64,000 nucleotides of DNA from Micromonospora chokoriensis (GCF_000718555.1 NZ_JOAN01000021.1:1-64000), one strand, 5' to 3'. Counted from the stretch's first letter, positions 47,026 to 56,012 are shown. Numbers and translations: made by a program. The notes: a model not told the origin generated them from the letters alone.

Positions 47026-47901
47026 ATGCGCGTGAAATACGTCCTGTCCGAGGTACTGGTCGGACTGTGGCGCAACGTGACCATGTCCATCGCGATGATC
47101 ATCACGATGGCGGTCTCGCTGACCATGCTCGGCGCCAGCGGTCTCATGTACCGCCAGGTCGACGACATGAAGGACCTTTACTACAAGAACATCGAAGTCT
47201 CGATCTTCCTCAAGACGGACGTCACCGATGCGCAGCGCGAGCAGGTGCAGGGGCAGCTTGAGGCCGACCCGCTGATCAACAACGTCATCTACGTCGACAA
47301 GACCGAGGCGTACAAGCGGTTCCAGGAGATGTTCCAGGACGCGCCGGATCTGATCAGCGCCGTCAAGGAGGACAGCCTCCCGCCGTCGTTCCGGATCAAG
47401 CTGAAGAACCCGGAGCAGTACAAGAACATCTACGACCAGTACAAGAACACCGAGGGTGTCGAAGAGATCATCGATCAGAGTCGACTGCTCGACAAGATCT
47501 TCAACATCCTCACCTCGATCCAGAACATCGCGTTGGCCGCTGCCGTCGTGATGGCCATCGCCGCCCTGCTGCTGGTCGCGAACACCATTCAGGTGGCCGC
47601 GTACAGCAAGCGGCGTGAGGTGGCGGTCATGAAGCTGGTCGGCGCGTCCAACTGGTTCATCCAGGCGCCGTTCGTGCTGGAGGCCGTGGTGGCCGGCCTG
47701 ATCGGCTCACTGCTGGGTCTGGTCGCCCTGGTCGCGGCGAAATACCTGCTCTTCGAACGGTCACTCAGCGCGTTGGATGGGCTGCTCTCGCCGATCACCT
47801 GGGGTGACATCCTGTTCATCTTCCCGCTGATGGCTGGCGTCGGTGGTCTGGTCAGCGCAGGCACCGCCTGGATCACCCTGCGCTTCTACCTGCGGGTCTA
47901 G
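47026..47901 (+). CDS. ftsX: Cell-division permease-like protein FtsX
   Basis: A 291-residue membrane partner of FtsE. Cytoplasmic N-terminus, TM1 about 22–42, a large extracytoplasmic loop about 45–165 that contacts the peptidoglycan hydrolase (RipC-type in actinobacteria), then three TM helices about 170–190, 220–245 and 265–288 with the FtsX/MacB-like core (AAYSKRREVAVMKLVGASNWFI). GAGGAAA precedes ATG 47026. A hairpin terminator follows. Confidence 0.95.
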   Translation: MRVKYVLSEVLVGLWRNVTMSIAMIITMAVSLTMLGASGLMYRQVDDMKDLYYKNIEVSIFLKTDVTDAQREQVQGQLEADPLINNVIYVDKTEAYKRFQEMFQDAPDLISAVKEDSLPPSFRIKLKNPEQYKNIYDQYKNTEGVEEIIDQSRLLDKIFNILTSIQNIALAAAVVMAIAALLLVANTIQVAAYSKRREVAVMKLVGASNWFIQAPFVLEAVVAGLIGSLLGLVALVAAKYLLFERSLSALDGLLSPITWGDILFIFPLMAGVGGLVSAGTAWITLRFYLRV

Positions 47902-47931
47902 GCACCGCACGGGGTCGACCCGTCGTCTCTC

Positions 47932-47976
47932 AAGGGCCCTCCCGCAGCCGGAAATAAACGGCGCGGGAGGGTCCTT
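47932..47976 (+). terminator. ftsX terminator
   Basis: AAGGGCCCTCCCGC pairs with GCGGGAGGGTCCTT (13 of 14) around a 17-nt loop, followed by T-richer sequence, 30 bp after the ftsX stop. Confidence 0.7.
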
Positions 47977-48053
47977 GTCATTCGGGTAACATGATCGGTT
48001 GTCCGGCCGGGGTGAGCCCGGCCAGGGACGTTGCAGGAGAGGGGGTGGCACCG

Positions 48054-48533
48054 ATGCCACGGGAAAAGGGGCGCAAGGTGGTCGCCTCCAACAAGAAGGC
48101 GCGCCACGACTACGCGATCCTCGACACGTACGAGGCGGGCATGGCGCTGACCGGCACCGAGGTCAAGTCGCTGCGGGCCGGGCGGGCGTCGCTTGTCGAC
48201 GCGTTCGCTCAGGAGCGGGACAACGAGCTGTTCCTGCATTCCATGCACATCCCGGAGTACACCCAGGGCACCTGGACCAACCACGAGCCCCGGCGTACCC
48301 GCAAGCTGCTGCTCAACCGGGGCGAGCTCGACAAGCTTCTCGGCAAGACCCGCGAGGGCGGTCTGACCATCGTCCCGTTGCAGGTCTACTTCTCCGACGG
48401 CTGGGCCAAGGTCGAGATTGCCCTGGCCAAGGGCAAGAAGTCGTACGACAAGCGGCAGGATCTCGCCAAGCGGGACGCGGACCGGGAGATCGCCCGGGTG
48501 TCTGGTCGGCGCGGCAAGGGCATGGACGACTAG
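48054..48533 (+). CDS. smpB: SsrA-binding protein SmpB
   Basis: A 159-residue partner of tmRNA in trans-translation. Conserved segments: [31 protein letters not shown], the central [10 protein letters not shown], and the basic C-terminal tail [17 protein letters not shown] that enters the decoding centre. GGAGAGGGGG precedes ATG 48054. The tmRNA gene is 104 bp downstream, so both components are encoded together. Confidence 0.96.
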   Translation: MPREKGRKVVASNKKARHDYAILDTYEAGMALTGTEVKSLRAGRASLVDAFAQERDNELFLHSMHIPEYTQGTWTNHEPRRTRKLLLNRGELDKLLGKTREGGLTIVPLQVYFSDGWAKVEIALAKGKKSYDKRQDLAKRDADREIARVSGRRGKGMDD

Positions 48534-48547
48534 TTCATCCTTTTTGT

Positions 48548-48569
48548 CCGGGTCGGCATGCCGGCCCGG
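48548..48569 (+). terminator. Weak hairpin after smpB
   Basis: CCGGGTCGGC and GCCGGCCCGG (9 of 10 paired) lie between the smpB stop and tmRNA. The central bases must open to form a loop. A possible terminator or attenuator. Confidence 0.4.
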
Positions 48570-48637
48570 GGCTCGGGATGAAAGCGGTTGCGGCAGGCGT
48601 TAGTCTTGTCAGTGCCACCACATCGGTGGCCTGTCGA

Positions 48638-49013
48638 GGGGGTGACTGGTTTCGACTTCGTACGCAGCGACAGGGGAAGCGAGCCGAGGAAGCCGACGTC
48701 GTCTCGAGAATCGGTCGTCGGAAACTTATAAGCGCCAAGAACAATCGCGCTGACTTCGCTCTCGCCGCCTGAGGCGAGTAGCTAAGTCTGTCGGCCTGGG
48801 AACGCCTTCGTCCCAGTAGCCGGCATCAGCTAGAAGGCTGGCCAATCGGACCCGGTCGCGGGGTCCGTGCGGCGAGATTAATCAGCGACTGGGCCCGTCA
48901 CACCAACTTGCTCGCGTGAGCGGTGGGGCCGAGTAGAGGCACAGCGAGCTGCGCTCGGAGAAGCCCTGACAAACCGGCGAAGGACCCGGGTTCGATTCCC
49001 GGCACCTCCACCA
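48638..49013 (+). ncRNA. ssrA: Transfer-messenger RNA (tmRNA)
   Basis: A 376-nt one-piece tmRNA. The 5' end GGGGGTG pairs with CACCTCC before the encoded ACCA. It has the invariant GACTGGTTTCGAC segment and a TTCGATTC T-loop near the 3' end. The tag frame runs from GCC 48734 to TGA 48770–48772 and encodes the degradation tag AKNNRADFALAA; the terminal ALAA is the ClpXP/ClpAP recognition end. Trans-translation frees stalled ribosomes with SmpB, encoded just upstream. Confidence 0.96.
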
Positions 49014-49022
49014 CCTCGAACG

Positions 49023-49052
49023 AAGCGCCCCGGCCCACCAGCCGGGGCGCTT
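49023..49052 (+). terminator. tmRNA terminator
   Basis: Perfect 12-bp stem AAGCGCCCCGGC / GCCGGGGCGCTT with a 6-nt loop, followed by TGTTGT, 9 bp after the tmRNA 3' end. Confidence 0.85.
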
Positions 49053-49102
49053 TGTTGTCCGCCGAGGATGGCCGGCGGCCCGACTCGCCTACGCTGCCCC
49101 CT

Positions 49103-49783
49103 GTGACAAACGAGGAGCTGCGCCTGTCGGTCGGCGCGTCGCCCGGCCAGCGCATCGTGGCGGTGGTGGCCGGCGTCTTCATCGCGGCCGTCGGCGCGGC
49201 GTTCGTGGCGTTGCCGCTCGTCGCCGACGGGTTGCTGCGCCGGCTGACCGGCCCGGGTGACGCCCTCGCCTCCTATGAGGAGGCCCGCGACCTGCCACCG
49301 GGAATGCTGCCGCCCGCGCTTCAGAATTCCGGTGCCGACTCGAACCAGGCCGGGCTCAGCCCGTTCGTCGGCCTGTGTGGTCTGCCCTTCGTCCTGCTCG
49401 GCGTCTTCCTCGTGCTGCGGGTGCTGCGCACGGCAGCATGGCTGGACGGCAGCCGGGCCCGGGTACGCGGCGCGGTGCGGAGCCGCACCGTCGACCTCGC
49501 CACCGCCCAGATCGAGTCCGGCGCGGTGTCGTATCGCGAGCCGGACGACGACGGTCCGGCCGGCGGCCCGCAGGTGCGCGCCATTCTCGCCACCGACCGG
49601 GGGAGTGCGCGGGGGGTCACCATCCCACTGCGCGGCATGGGGCTGCCCAGCCTGCCGCCGTCCGAGCTGCGGGCGCTGGCCGACGCGATCACGACGGGCC
49701 GACCGGGCGACGGGCCCGACGGTGACGCGCAGGCCGTGGCCGACCAACTGCGTCGCCTGGCCGAGCGCCCGCCGACCGGCTGA
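49103..49783 (+). CDS. Two-TM membrane protein with DUF3592-like outline, hypothetical
   Basis: A 226-residue protein. TM1 about 18–42 (IVAVVAGVFIAAVGAAFVAL), a loop of about 45 residues, TM2 about 90–112 (FVGLCGLPFVLLGVFLVLRVL), then a cytoplasmic beta-rich domain about 115–225 (WLDGSRARVRGAVRSRTVDLATAQIE…). GTG 49103 has no ribosome site; TACGCT at 49090–49095 lies 7 nt upstream, so a leaderless transcript is likely. No function recognised. Confidence 0.62.
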   Translation: MTNEELRLSVGASPGQRIVAVVAGVFIAAVGAAFVALPLVADGLLRRLTGPGDALASYEEARDLPPGMLPPALQNSGADSNQAGLSPFVGLCGLPFVLLGVFLVLRVLRTAAWLDGSRARVRGAVRSRTVDLATAQIESGAVSYREPDDDGPAGGPQVRAILATDRGSARGVTIPLRGMGLPSLPPSELRALADAITTGRPGDGPDGDAQAVADQLRRLAERPPTG

Positions 49784-49845
49784 GCGGGGCCGCACGGGCT
49801 CTGCGGGTCGGGAACCGGCCGGTCTACCGACGCGTCGAACCGGAC

Positions 49846-50799
49846 ATGCGTCGACCGGCCCTGCTGCTCGTACTTCCGTTGTTGCTCACCGCTGCCTGTG
49901 CGGCGACCGACGCCGGCACGGCCGACGGCCCACGCGGCCCGACGCGCGGCGCGGAGGCGTTCGAACAGCGGGCCGCTCAGGTCGCTGAGGCGTGGCGGCC
50001 CGGCCCCGACTGGCGCACGGGGTACGTGCCGCTGGAGGGGCCGACCCTGCTCACCGGTGACCCGGGCTTCACCCCCGACACCGAGGCGGCCTTCCGGGCC
50101 GGCTGGTACCGGGCGGCGGTCCCGATACCGCCCACCCGGGTCGGCGGCGAGATCCGCTTTCCGGACGGACGGCTGACGCTGCCGTTGGTCAGCGCCGCCG
50201 AGGCGTACCGGCAGCTCGACCAGGGTGACCCGTTGCCCTGCCCCGGGCGGCCGAAGCGGCCCGGCCGACCGACACCCGGGGGCCCCACCGTCGAGCCGGG
50301 GCCGGACGGGTGGGACACCAGCAGCACGCAGACCGCCTGCCTTGCGCTCACCGTCACCGCTGTGACGTTCGGTGCCGTGCCGGTCCGCACGAGCCGGGGT
50401 GCGGCGCAGGTCCCGGCCTGGCTGTTCACCATCAAGGAGTTGGCCGTCCCGGTGGCCCGGCTCGCCGTCGCGCCGACGGCGGTCACACCCGTCCCCGAGG
50501 CCACCGCACCGGCCCGGCCGCTGCCGGACGGGTTGGTGGCCGCCCAGGACCTGGCCGCCGTCGACGACGCCCGGTTGACCGTGCGGCTCGGCGTCGGCGC
50601 GTGCGACACCGGGATCACCCCGTTGGTGTGGGAACGGCCGGACGTCGTGGTGGTCGGTGGCCGAGTCACCCGGGCCACCGGCGAATGCATCGCCCTGCTG
50701 AAGCTGGAGCCGGTCACCGTCACCCTCGCGGCGCCGCTGGGCACCCGGCCGGTGCTGGACGTCTCCACCGGTGCCCCGCTGTCGATCGCACCGCGCTGA
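49846..50799 (+). CDS. Lipoprotein, hypothetical
   Basis: A 317-residue exported protein. Signal peptide ends in a lipobox (LLTAAC-A, Cys at about 18). The N-terminal half has WRPGPDWRTGYVPLEGPTLL, a Pro-rich loop (PGRPKRPGRPTPGG), and two strand-rich domains with cysteine pairs (LPCPG…QTACLAL, GACDTG…GECIAL). No family recognised. It follows the preceding membrane-protein gene by 62 bp and may be cotranscribed. Confidence 0.65.
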   Translation: MRRPALLLVLPLLLTAACAATDAGTADGPRGPTRGAEAFEQRAAQVAEAWRPGPDWRTGYVPLEGPTLLTGDPGFTPDTEAAFRAGWYRAAVPIPPTRVGGEIRFPDGRLTLPLVSAAEAYRQLDQGDPLPCPGRPKRPGRPTPGGPTVEPGPDGWDTSSTQTACLALTVTAVTFGAVPVRTSRGAAQVPAWLFTIKELAVPVARLAVAPTAVTPVPEATAPARPLPDGLVAAQDLAAVDDARLTVRLGVGACDTGITPLVWERPDVVVVGGRVTRATGECIALLKLEPVTVTLAAPLGTRPVLDVSTGAPLSIAPR

Positions 50800-50808
50800 C
50801 GAGCCGCC

Positions 50809-52404
50809 TCAGAGGAGCCGGGGCACGTCGGTGCTGATCGGCACCGGCAACACCGTGGGCCGGTCGGCGCGCAGCCCGGTGGCGAGCGCCGCGCCGAGCT
50901 GATCGGGGGTCTCCACCACCTGCGTGGCGCAGCCGTAGCCGGCCGCGATCGCGATGATGTCCAGCCCCGGCAGGTCCAGGCCGGGCACCCCGGGAGTCTC
51001 CTTCAGCTCGGCGAACGCCTTGAGGATCGCGTACTGCTGGTTGACCGGGACGACGACCACCACCGGCAGTGCCAGGCGCGCGGCCGTCCAGAGCGCCTGC
51101 ACCGAGTAGTGGAATGAGCCGTCGCCGATCACCGCCACCACCGGGCGAGCGCGTCCGGCGTCCCGCTCGGCCAGGGCCACGCCGATCGCCGCCGGCAGGC
51201 CGTAGCCGAGACCACCGCTGGCCATCGTGAAGTACGACGCCGGGCGGGTGATCCGAAGCTGACGACGCAGCGCGGACAGATTGGACGGTGACTCCTGGAC
51301 CAGCACGCCGTCGGCCGGCCAGTGTGCGGCCAGCGCGGCGAACAACGCGTCGGCGCTCAGTGGGTTGGTGACCTCCGGCGGTGGCGGGGTGGCCCGTGGC
51401 GCGGGTGCCGGCCGGTCGCTCGGCGGCACCCGTTCGACAAGCGCGGTCAACGCCAGCCCGGGGTCGCTGAGCAGGCTGTCCCCGACCGGGGCTCGCGCGG
51501 CCTCGTCGGGGTCGTCCGTGACGTGCAGCAGGCGGGCGCCGTCGGGCAGGTGCCCGCCCGGCACGTACGGGTAGTAGCGGAACACCGGGGCGCCGACGAC
51601 CAGCACCGTGTCGTGCCCCTGCAGCGCCTCGGCCAGCGGCCCGATCGCGTACGGCAGCACTCCACGAAAGTGCGGGTGGTCCTCGGGGAACACGGCCCGC
51701 TCAGTGGCGGGGGCCGACCAGACCGGGGCGGCCAGCCGCTCGGCCAGCGCGACGGCCGCCGGCCAACTCGCCGAGCGGTCCACCCCCGGCCCGTACACGA
51801 GCACGGGGTTGCGGCTGCCGGCCAGGACCCGGGCGAACTCGTCCAGCCGCTGGGGGTCCGGTGCGAACCGGGTGGCCACGGTACGCGGCGCGGGCGGGGG
51901 GTCGGCTGGCTGTGCCCAGTCGTCCATCGGCAGGGAGAGAAAGACCGGACCGGCTGGTGGCTGCACCGCTGTCGCGTACGCCCGCAGCACCGCCGCGGGA
52001 ATGTCCTGTGCCCGGGCCGGCTCGTAGGCCCACTTCACGTAGGGCTGCGGAAGCTCGGTGGGTCGGCGGCTGGCCAGCCGGGGTTCGAGGAGCAGCATCT
52101 CCCGTGTCTGCTGCCCGGCGGTGACGATCAGCGGGGTCTTGTTGTGCCAAGCGGTGACGAGGTTGCCCATGCCGTTGCCGGTGCCCGGGGCGGTGTGCAG
52201 GTTGACGTGGGTGGGCACTCCGGCGGCCTGGGCGTAGCCGTCGGCCATCGCGACGGCCGTCGCCTCGTGCAGCGCGTGAACGTAGTGGAAGTCGGTGGGG
52301 AAGTCCTGGAGGAACGGCTCCTCGGTGGAGCCGGGGTTGCCGAAGACGGTGGTCATGCCGAGGGTGCGGAGCACGTCGTACGTCGCGTCCCGGACCGTTG
52401 CCAT
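50809..52404 (-). CDS. mdlC: Benzoylformate decarboxylase-like ThDP enzyme
   Basis: A 531-residue thiamine-diphosphate decarboxylase. The catalytic Glu is in FGNPGSTEEPFLQD, a FHYVHALHEATAVAMADGYAQ segment matches mandelate-pathway enzymes, and the ThDP/Mg motif is VVAVIGDGSFHYSVQALWTAARL. Closest family is benzoylformate decarboxylase (MdlC), which converts phenylglyoxylate to benzaldehyde; 2-oxoacid decarboxylases with other aryl or alkyl substrates are possible. ATG 52404 has GGAGG about 9 nt upstream. No other mandelate genes are adjacent. Convergent with the lipoprotein gene 9 bp away. Confidence 0.8.
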   Translation of the reverse strand: MATVRDATYDVLRTLGMTTVFGNPGSTEEPFLQDFPTDFHYVHALHEATAVAMADGYAQAAGVPTHVNLHTAPGTGNGMGNLVTAWHNKTPLIVTAGQQTREMLLLEPRLASRRPTELPQPYVKWAYEPARAQDIPAAVLRAYATAVQPPAGPVFLSLPMDDWAQPADPPPAPRTVATRFAPDPQRLDEFARVLAGSRNPVLVYGPGVDRSASWPAAVALAERLAAPVWSAPATERAVFPEDHPHFRGVLPYAIGPLAEALQGHDTVLVVGAPVFRYYPYVPGGHLPDGARLLHVTDDPDEAARAPVGDSLLSDPGLALTALVERVPPSDRPAPAPRATPPPPEVTNPLSADALFAALAAHWPADGVLVQESPSNLSALRRQLRITRPASYFTMASGGLGYGLPAAIGVALAERDAGRARPVVAVIGDGSFHYSVQALWTAARLALPVVVVVPVNQQYAILKAFAELKETPGVPGLDLPGLDIIAIAAGYGCATQVVETPDQLGAALATGLRADRPTVLPVPISTDVPRLL

Positions 52405-52633
52405 CGCCACCCGCCTCCATCTCGCGGGCAGCGACGACCGCAGTCGCCTTCCCGATCAGCCGAATCTATCGGGATGTGACGGACCTTTCGGGCGTTTCCC
52501 GGCCGTCGGTGGTCCGGATCCGTCGATCACCGGGGGATCTGTTCTCGGGGGCATCAGCCCTTCGTCTTAACTGTCTGATCACCCGCCGGTCAGACCTTAG
52601 CCAGCGCCCAGGACGCAGGCTATGGTGCCAGGC

Positions 52634-52714
52634 ATGGCGTTGACAGCACGGCTGAACCCGATGCACCGGGCGGATCTGGTCGATGACCGGTCCTCGGCGC
52701 GGGCTCACGGTTGA
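52634..52714 (+). CDS. Leaderless 26-residue small ORF upstream of yqgE
   Basis: An ATG-initiated frame encoding MALTARLNPMHRADL followed by VDDRSSARAHG and a stop. TATGGT at 52621–52626 is a good -10 lying 7 nt before the ATG, and TTAGCC 18 bp upstream of it is -35-like, so translation would start at the mRNA 5' end. It ends 4 nt before the in-frame GTG 52718 that precedes yqgE, suggesting coupling. No homology recognised. The stretch 52411–52620 has no other gene. Confidence 0.45.
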   Translation: MALTARLNPMHRADLVDDRSSARAHG

Positions 52715-52762
52715 CGGGTGTGTGGCATGCAGGGAGAGGGCCAGGCGATCGGCGGACGAGCG

Positions 52763-53317
52763 ATGGAGTCGATGACCGGGCGGCTGCTGGTCGCGACTCC
52801 GGCGCTCAAGGACCCGAACTTCGACCGTACGGTGGTGCTGCTGGTCGCCCATGAGCCGGGCGGCGCGCTCGGCGTGGTGCTGAACCGGGCCACCGAGGTG
52901 CCGGTGGCCGAGGTGCTCGGTGACTGGAGCGACCTGGCCCGCCACCCGGCGGTGCTCTTCGAGGGCGGCCCGGTGCAGCCCGACTCGGCCATCTGCCTCG
53001 CCCGCATGCGGCACCCGATGCGCCGGTTGAAGGGCTTCCACCAGGTCTCCGGGGCGGTCGGCACCATCGACCTCTCGGTCGACCCGGAACGGCTGCGGGA
53101 GAGCATCGGCGGCATTCGCGTCTTTGCCGGCTACTCCGGCTGGGGCAGTGGCCAGTTGGAGCAGGAGATCGCCGACGGGTCCTGGTTCGTGCTGGACGGG
53201 CTGCCCGGGGATGCCTTCGTCGACCGGCCCGACGACCTGTGGCCGATGGTGCTGCGCCGGCAGGGCGGGATGATGGCCGCGGTCGCACACTTCCCGCCGG
53301 ACGTGGCGCTCAACTGA
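52763..53317 (+). CDS. YqgE/AlgH-family protein
   Basis: A 184-residue protein of the DUF179/AlgH family: GRLLVATPALKDPNFDRTVVLLVAHEPGGALGVVLNR, then VLFEGGPVQPD and RVFAGYSGWGSGQLEQEIADGSWFVLD. It is a conserved soluble beta-alpha protein of uncertain function. ATG 52763 and ATG 52772 are both plausible starts; the conserved protein begins at MTGRLL, and GTG 52718 would extend it by 15 residues. Confidence 0.85.
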   Translation: MESMTGRLLVATPALKDPNFDRTVVLLVAHEPGGALGVVLNRATEVPVAEVLGDWSDLARHPAVLFEGGPVQPDSAICLARMRHPMRRLKGFHQVSGAVGTIDLSVDPERLRESIGGIRVFAGYSGWGSGQLEQEIADGSWFVLDGLPGDAFVDRPDDLWPMVLRRQGGMMAAVAHFPPDVALN

Positions 53318-53344
53318 CCCGGATCGGCAGGGGGACCCCGCGAG

Positions 53345-53373
53345 ATGACCATGCGGGCCGGTCTGTGTATAGT
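53345..53373 (+). promoter_or_regulatory. tRNA-Ala promoter
   Basis: ATGACC (-35-like) at 53345–53350, a 17-bp spacer and TATAGT at 53368–53373, 33 bp before the tRNA 5' end. Confidence 0.6.
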
Positions 53374-53406
53374 TTCCCAGTGCCCGGGCAGCCGGGACAA
53401 CAGCAA

Positions 53407-53479
53407 GGGGCCGTGGCGCAGCTGGTAGCGCACCACACTGGCAGTGTGGGGGTCAGGGGTTCGAGTCCCCTCGGCTCCA
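53407..53479 (+). tRNA. tRNA-Ala (GGC)
   Basis: A 73-nt tRNA. Acceptor stem GGGGCCG/CGGCTCC, D-arm GCGC…GCGC, anticodon arm CCACA-CTGGCAG-TGTGG with anticodon GGC, T-arm AGGGG-TTCGAGT-CCCCT, discriminator A. CC follows in the genome but a full CCA is not encoded (CCC). Confidence 0.96.
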
Positions 53480-53486
53480 CCCTTGT

Positions 53487-53524
53487 GAAACGCCCTGACC
53501 GGGAAAATCCGGTCAGGGCGTTTC
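53487..53524 (+). terminator. tRNA-Ala terminator
   Basis: Perfect 16-bp stem GAAACGCCCTGACCGG / CCGGTCAGGGCGTTTC with a GAAAAT loop, 7 bp after the tRNA; it can also stop cellulase transcription from the other strand. Confidence 0.85.
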
Positions 53525-53562
53525 GCTGTTTGCGCTATCTGATCTACCTGGTGCCGCTTCGG

Positions 53563-55635
53563 TCAGGAGACGCTGCCGGTGACCGACGTTCCGGACTTCG
53601 CCACGCGGTACGTGATCTGTGTGCCGCTCCAGAAGTGGAACGTGAGGGTGACCGCCGAGCCGTCGTTGACCTCGGCGAAGAACTCCGGCTTCAGGATGAT
53701 GGTGTTCGCCGCGTAGTCCGGTTGGAAGTTGCTCCAGAACTCCTTGTACGAGGTCCAGTTGGCCGGCCCGGCGGGGCTGCCATCGGCGTACTTGGCCTCC
53801 ATGGTGGCGAGCAGGTCACCGCGGAACTGGGTGGGGATGGTGAACGAGCTGGTCGTGCCGGTGGCGGCGGCCTGCGTCGGCGGGTCGTAGGAGATGACGC
53901 TGATCGGCCACGGCACGCCCTGCGAGAAGTGCGCTTCGAGGTTGGCGTTCACGCCCGGGGTGCGGTTGCCGACCAGACGGGTCAGCGCCGCGCTGGTCAG
54001 GGTCAGCGTGTTGCCGGAGACGGTGTAGTCGGTGCCGCTGGTCAGCACGGTGCTGCCCTGCCGCAGGCTCCGGAACGACGCCCCGTTGAGGTTCAGGGTG
54101 AGGGATTTGCTGGTGATGGTGCCGGTACGGCGTACGTAGATCTGGTCCGATGACGCGGTCGCGGACCGGGTGGTCCAGCTCGCCTTCATCAGGGCGTACA
54201 GGCCGGGGTCGCGCCACTGGAGGTCGTTGCGGTTGAGGAACGAGCCGGCGTCCCAGAGCATGGTGGTGAGTTTCCGGGTCCGGGCCTGGTAGCCGACGGC
54301 CTCGAAGAACTTGAGCAGTTCGCCGCGCTCGATGATGCCGGGCCGGGTGTAGTCGTAGCTGAGCAGCGCCCACTCGCCGACGATCACCGGGATGCCCTTG
54401 GCGACGAAGGTGTTGTGCACCCGGTCGAAGCCGTCGACCATGTCCTGCTCGACGTTGGCGTCGTAGCGGGTGCCGCCGGCGATGTTGACGCTGAACGGCC
54501 ACCATCCGTAGAAGTGGACGGTCGCCGCGATGTTGTTGTCGCCCAACTGGCTGATCGTGGTCGCCAACGCGTCGAGCTGGGCCTGGTTGGAGTTGGTGTT
54601 CAGGGTGGGCAGCACGAGCAGGCGGGTGGCGTTGTTCCCGCCGGACTGGCGCAGGAGTCGGACGAACGCGACGTTCAGCTCGCGCAGCACCTCGTCGCTC
54701 TGCGCATCACCGGAGGTGCCGGTGAACTGCGGTTCGTTGATGCTCTCGAAGACGAGCTTCGACGAGTGGCTGCGGAACGTGGTGGCGATCTGCGTCCAGA
54801 GCGCGGTGTAGCGGTTCATGACGTTCGTGCGGTCACCGGGGTAGCCGTTGATCCACTGCCAGGAGTCGTGATGCAGGTTGACCAGCACGTAGAGGTTCTC
54901 CGCGAGCGCCCAGTCGACCACCTGGCGTACGCGGCTCAACCAGACCGCGTCGATCGTGTATGCCGGGGCGGATCCGTGGTGGTTGCTCCAGGTCACCGGG
55001 ATGCGGATGCTGTTGTAGCCCTGCGACTTGATCTGGCGTAGCAGTGCCTGGGTCACCAGGGGGTTGCCCCACGCGGTCTCGTCGGGGATGGCGTCCAGGG
55101 TGTTGCCCAGGTTCCAGCCCGGCTGCATGGCCGCCACCGTCGCCATGGCGTCGCCGCCCGTCGGCGGCGGATCGGTGGGGGTCGGGGTCGGGGTCGGGGT
55201 CTCGCCCACTCGTCCCGTGCAGGTGACCCCGTTGAGGGCGAACGAACTCGGCGCGGTGTTGCCGCCGGTCCATGACCCGTTGAAGCCGAACGAGACCGTC
55301 GCGTTCGTGGCGATGGCCGCGTTGTAGCTCATGTTCCGCGCGGTGACCTGGTCACCCGACGAGGTGACCGTCGCGTTCCACGCCTGGGTGACCCGCTGGC
55401 CGGACGGGAACGCCCAGGTCACGCTCCAGCCGTTTACCGCGTCGCCGAGGTTGGTGATCTTCACGTCGGCGGTGAAGCCGCCCTGCCACTGCGACGGCAC
55501 GGTGTACGCCACCTGGCAACCGGCCGCCGCCTGAGCGTTGCCGGCGACCATCAGGCCCGCCACCAGCAGTGTGAGCACTGCGCCGACGACGAGGCTGACC
55601 CGTCGATATGTCGTTCGGAGGTACTGCGAATTCAT
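53563..55635 (-). CDS. Secreted GH5 endoglucanase with CBM2, X2 and CBM46-like modules
   Basis: A 690-residue extracellular cellulase. Signal peptide about 1–37. CBM2 about 38–138 (CQVAYTVPSQWQGGFTADV, exposed Trp residues, bracketed by Cys). PTPTPT linker. GH5 (subfamily 4-like) catalytic domain about 155–475, with acid/base Glu in VFESINEPQF and nucleophile Glu in IPVIVGEWALLSYD. X2/Ig-like module about 490–580 (LTLNLNGASFRSLRQGS…YTVSGNTLTLT). C-terminal beta module about 585–690 resembling CBM46. The order GH5–X2–CBM46 recalls Bacillus Cel5B, with an added actinobacterial CBM2. ATG 55635 has GGAG upstream. The next 290 bp upstream hold no gene but do contain the promoter–operator. Confidence 0.9.
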   Translation of the reverse strand: MNSQYLRTTYRRVSLVVGAVLTLLVAGLMVAGNAQAAAGCQVAYTVPSQWQGGFTADVKITNLGDAVNGWSVTWAFPSGQRVTQAWNATVTSSGDQVTARNMSYNAAIATNATVSFGFNGSWTGGNTAPSSFALNGVTCTGRVGETPTPTPTPTDPPPTGGDAMATVAAMQPGWNLGNTLDAIPDETAWGNPLVTQALLRQIKSQGYNSIRIPVTWSNHHGSAPAYTIDAVWLSRVRQVVDWALAENLYVLVNLHHDSWQWINGYPGDRTNVMNRYTALWTQIATTFRSHSSKLVFESINEPQFTGTSGDAQSDEVLRELNVAFVRLLRQSGGNNATRLLVLPTLNTNSNQAQLDALATTISQLGDNNIAATVHFYGWWPFSVNIAGGTRYDANVEQDMVDGFDRVHNTFVAKGIPVIVGEWALLSYDYTRPGIIERGELLKFFEAVGYQARTRKLTTMLWDAGSFLNRNDLQWRDPGLYALMKASWTTRSATASSDQIYVRRTGTITSKSLTLNLNGASFRSLRQGSTVLTSGTDYTVSGNTLTLTSAALTRLVGNRTPGVNANLEAHFSQGVPWPISVISYDPPTQAAATGTTSSFTIPTQFRGDLLATMEAKYADGSPAGPANWTSYKEFWSNFQPDYAANTIILKPEFFAEVNDGSAVTLTFHFWSGTQITYRVAKSGTSVTGSVS

Positions 55636-55922
55636 CAGGAGAACTCCTCGCCAGAGTGGCGCGCCTGCGGTGATGGTTCGGCGGCCGGTGCGGTCGTGCC
55701 GGCTCCGGCGTGTGCGGGGCTGTGGAGGCGACGCCCGATGGCCCATCGGCGTCCGGAGAACGCTCCGGTCGGTACGTGAGCGGTCGGGGGCGGTCAGCCT
55801 TGACCCGGCGGCGAGTGCCAACCAGGACGCCCGGAGTGACCAGCCACGTTGCCCGTAGACCGCATCAGCGGCCGGCGCGGGTTGAGTGCAACGTCGAAGC
55901 GTGCCCTGCGCCTCTGCGGCCG

Positions 55923-55951
55923 ACGGTAGCTGTTATCGCTAACACTGACAA
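55923..55951 (-). promoter_or_regulatory. Cellulase promoter with embedded LacI-type operator
   Basis: On the minus strand: TTGTCA (-35; plus-strand 55946–55951), a 17-bp spacer, and TACCGT (-10; 55923–55928). The spacer contains the near-palindrome TGTTATCGCTAACA (plus-strand 55931–55944, one mismatch pair), the 14-bp dyad form typical of actinobacterial LacI-family repressors. A repressor bound there would block RNA polymerase directly. The leader to ATG 55635 would be about 280 nt. Confidence 0.65.
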
Positions 55952-56012
55952 GCCATAGATATGCTTGACTGGGCCGGCGTGCTTGCCGTACGCCTGGGGT
56001 GGCAGACGCGAA

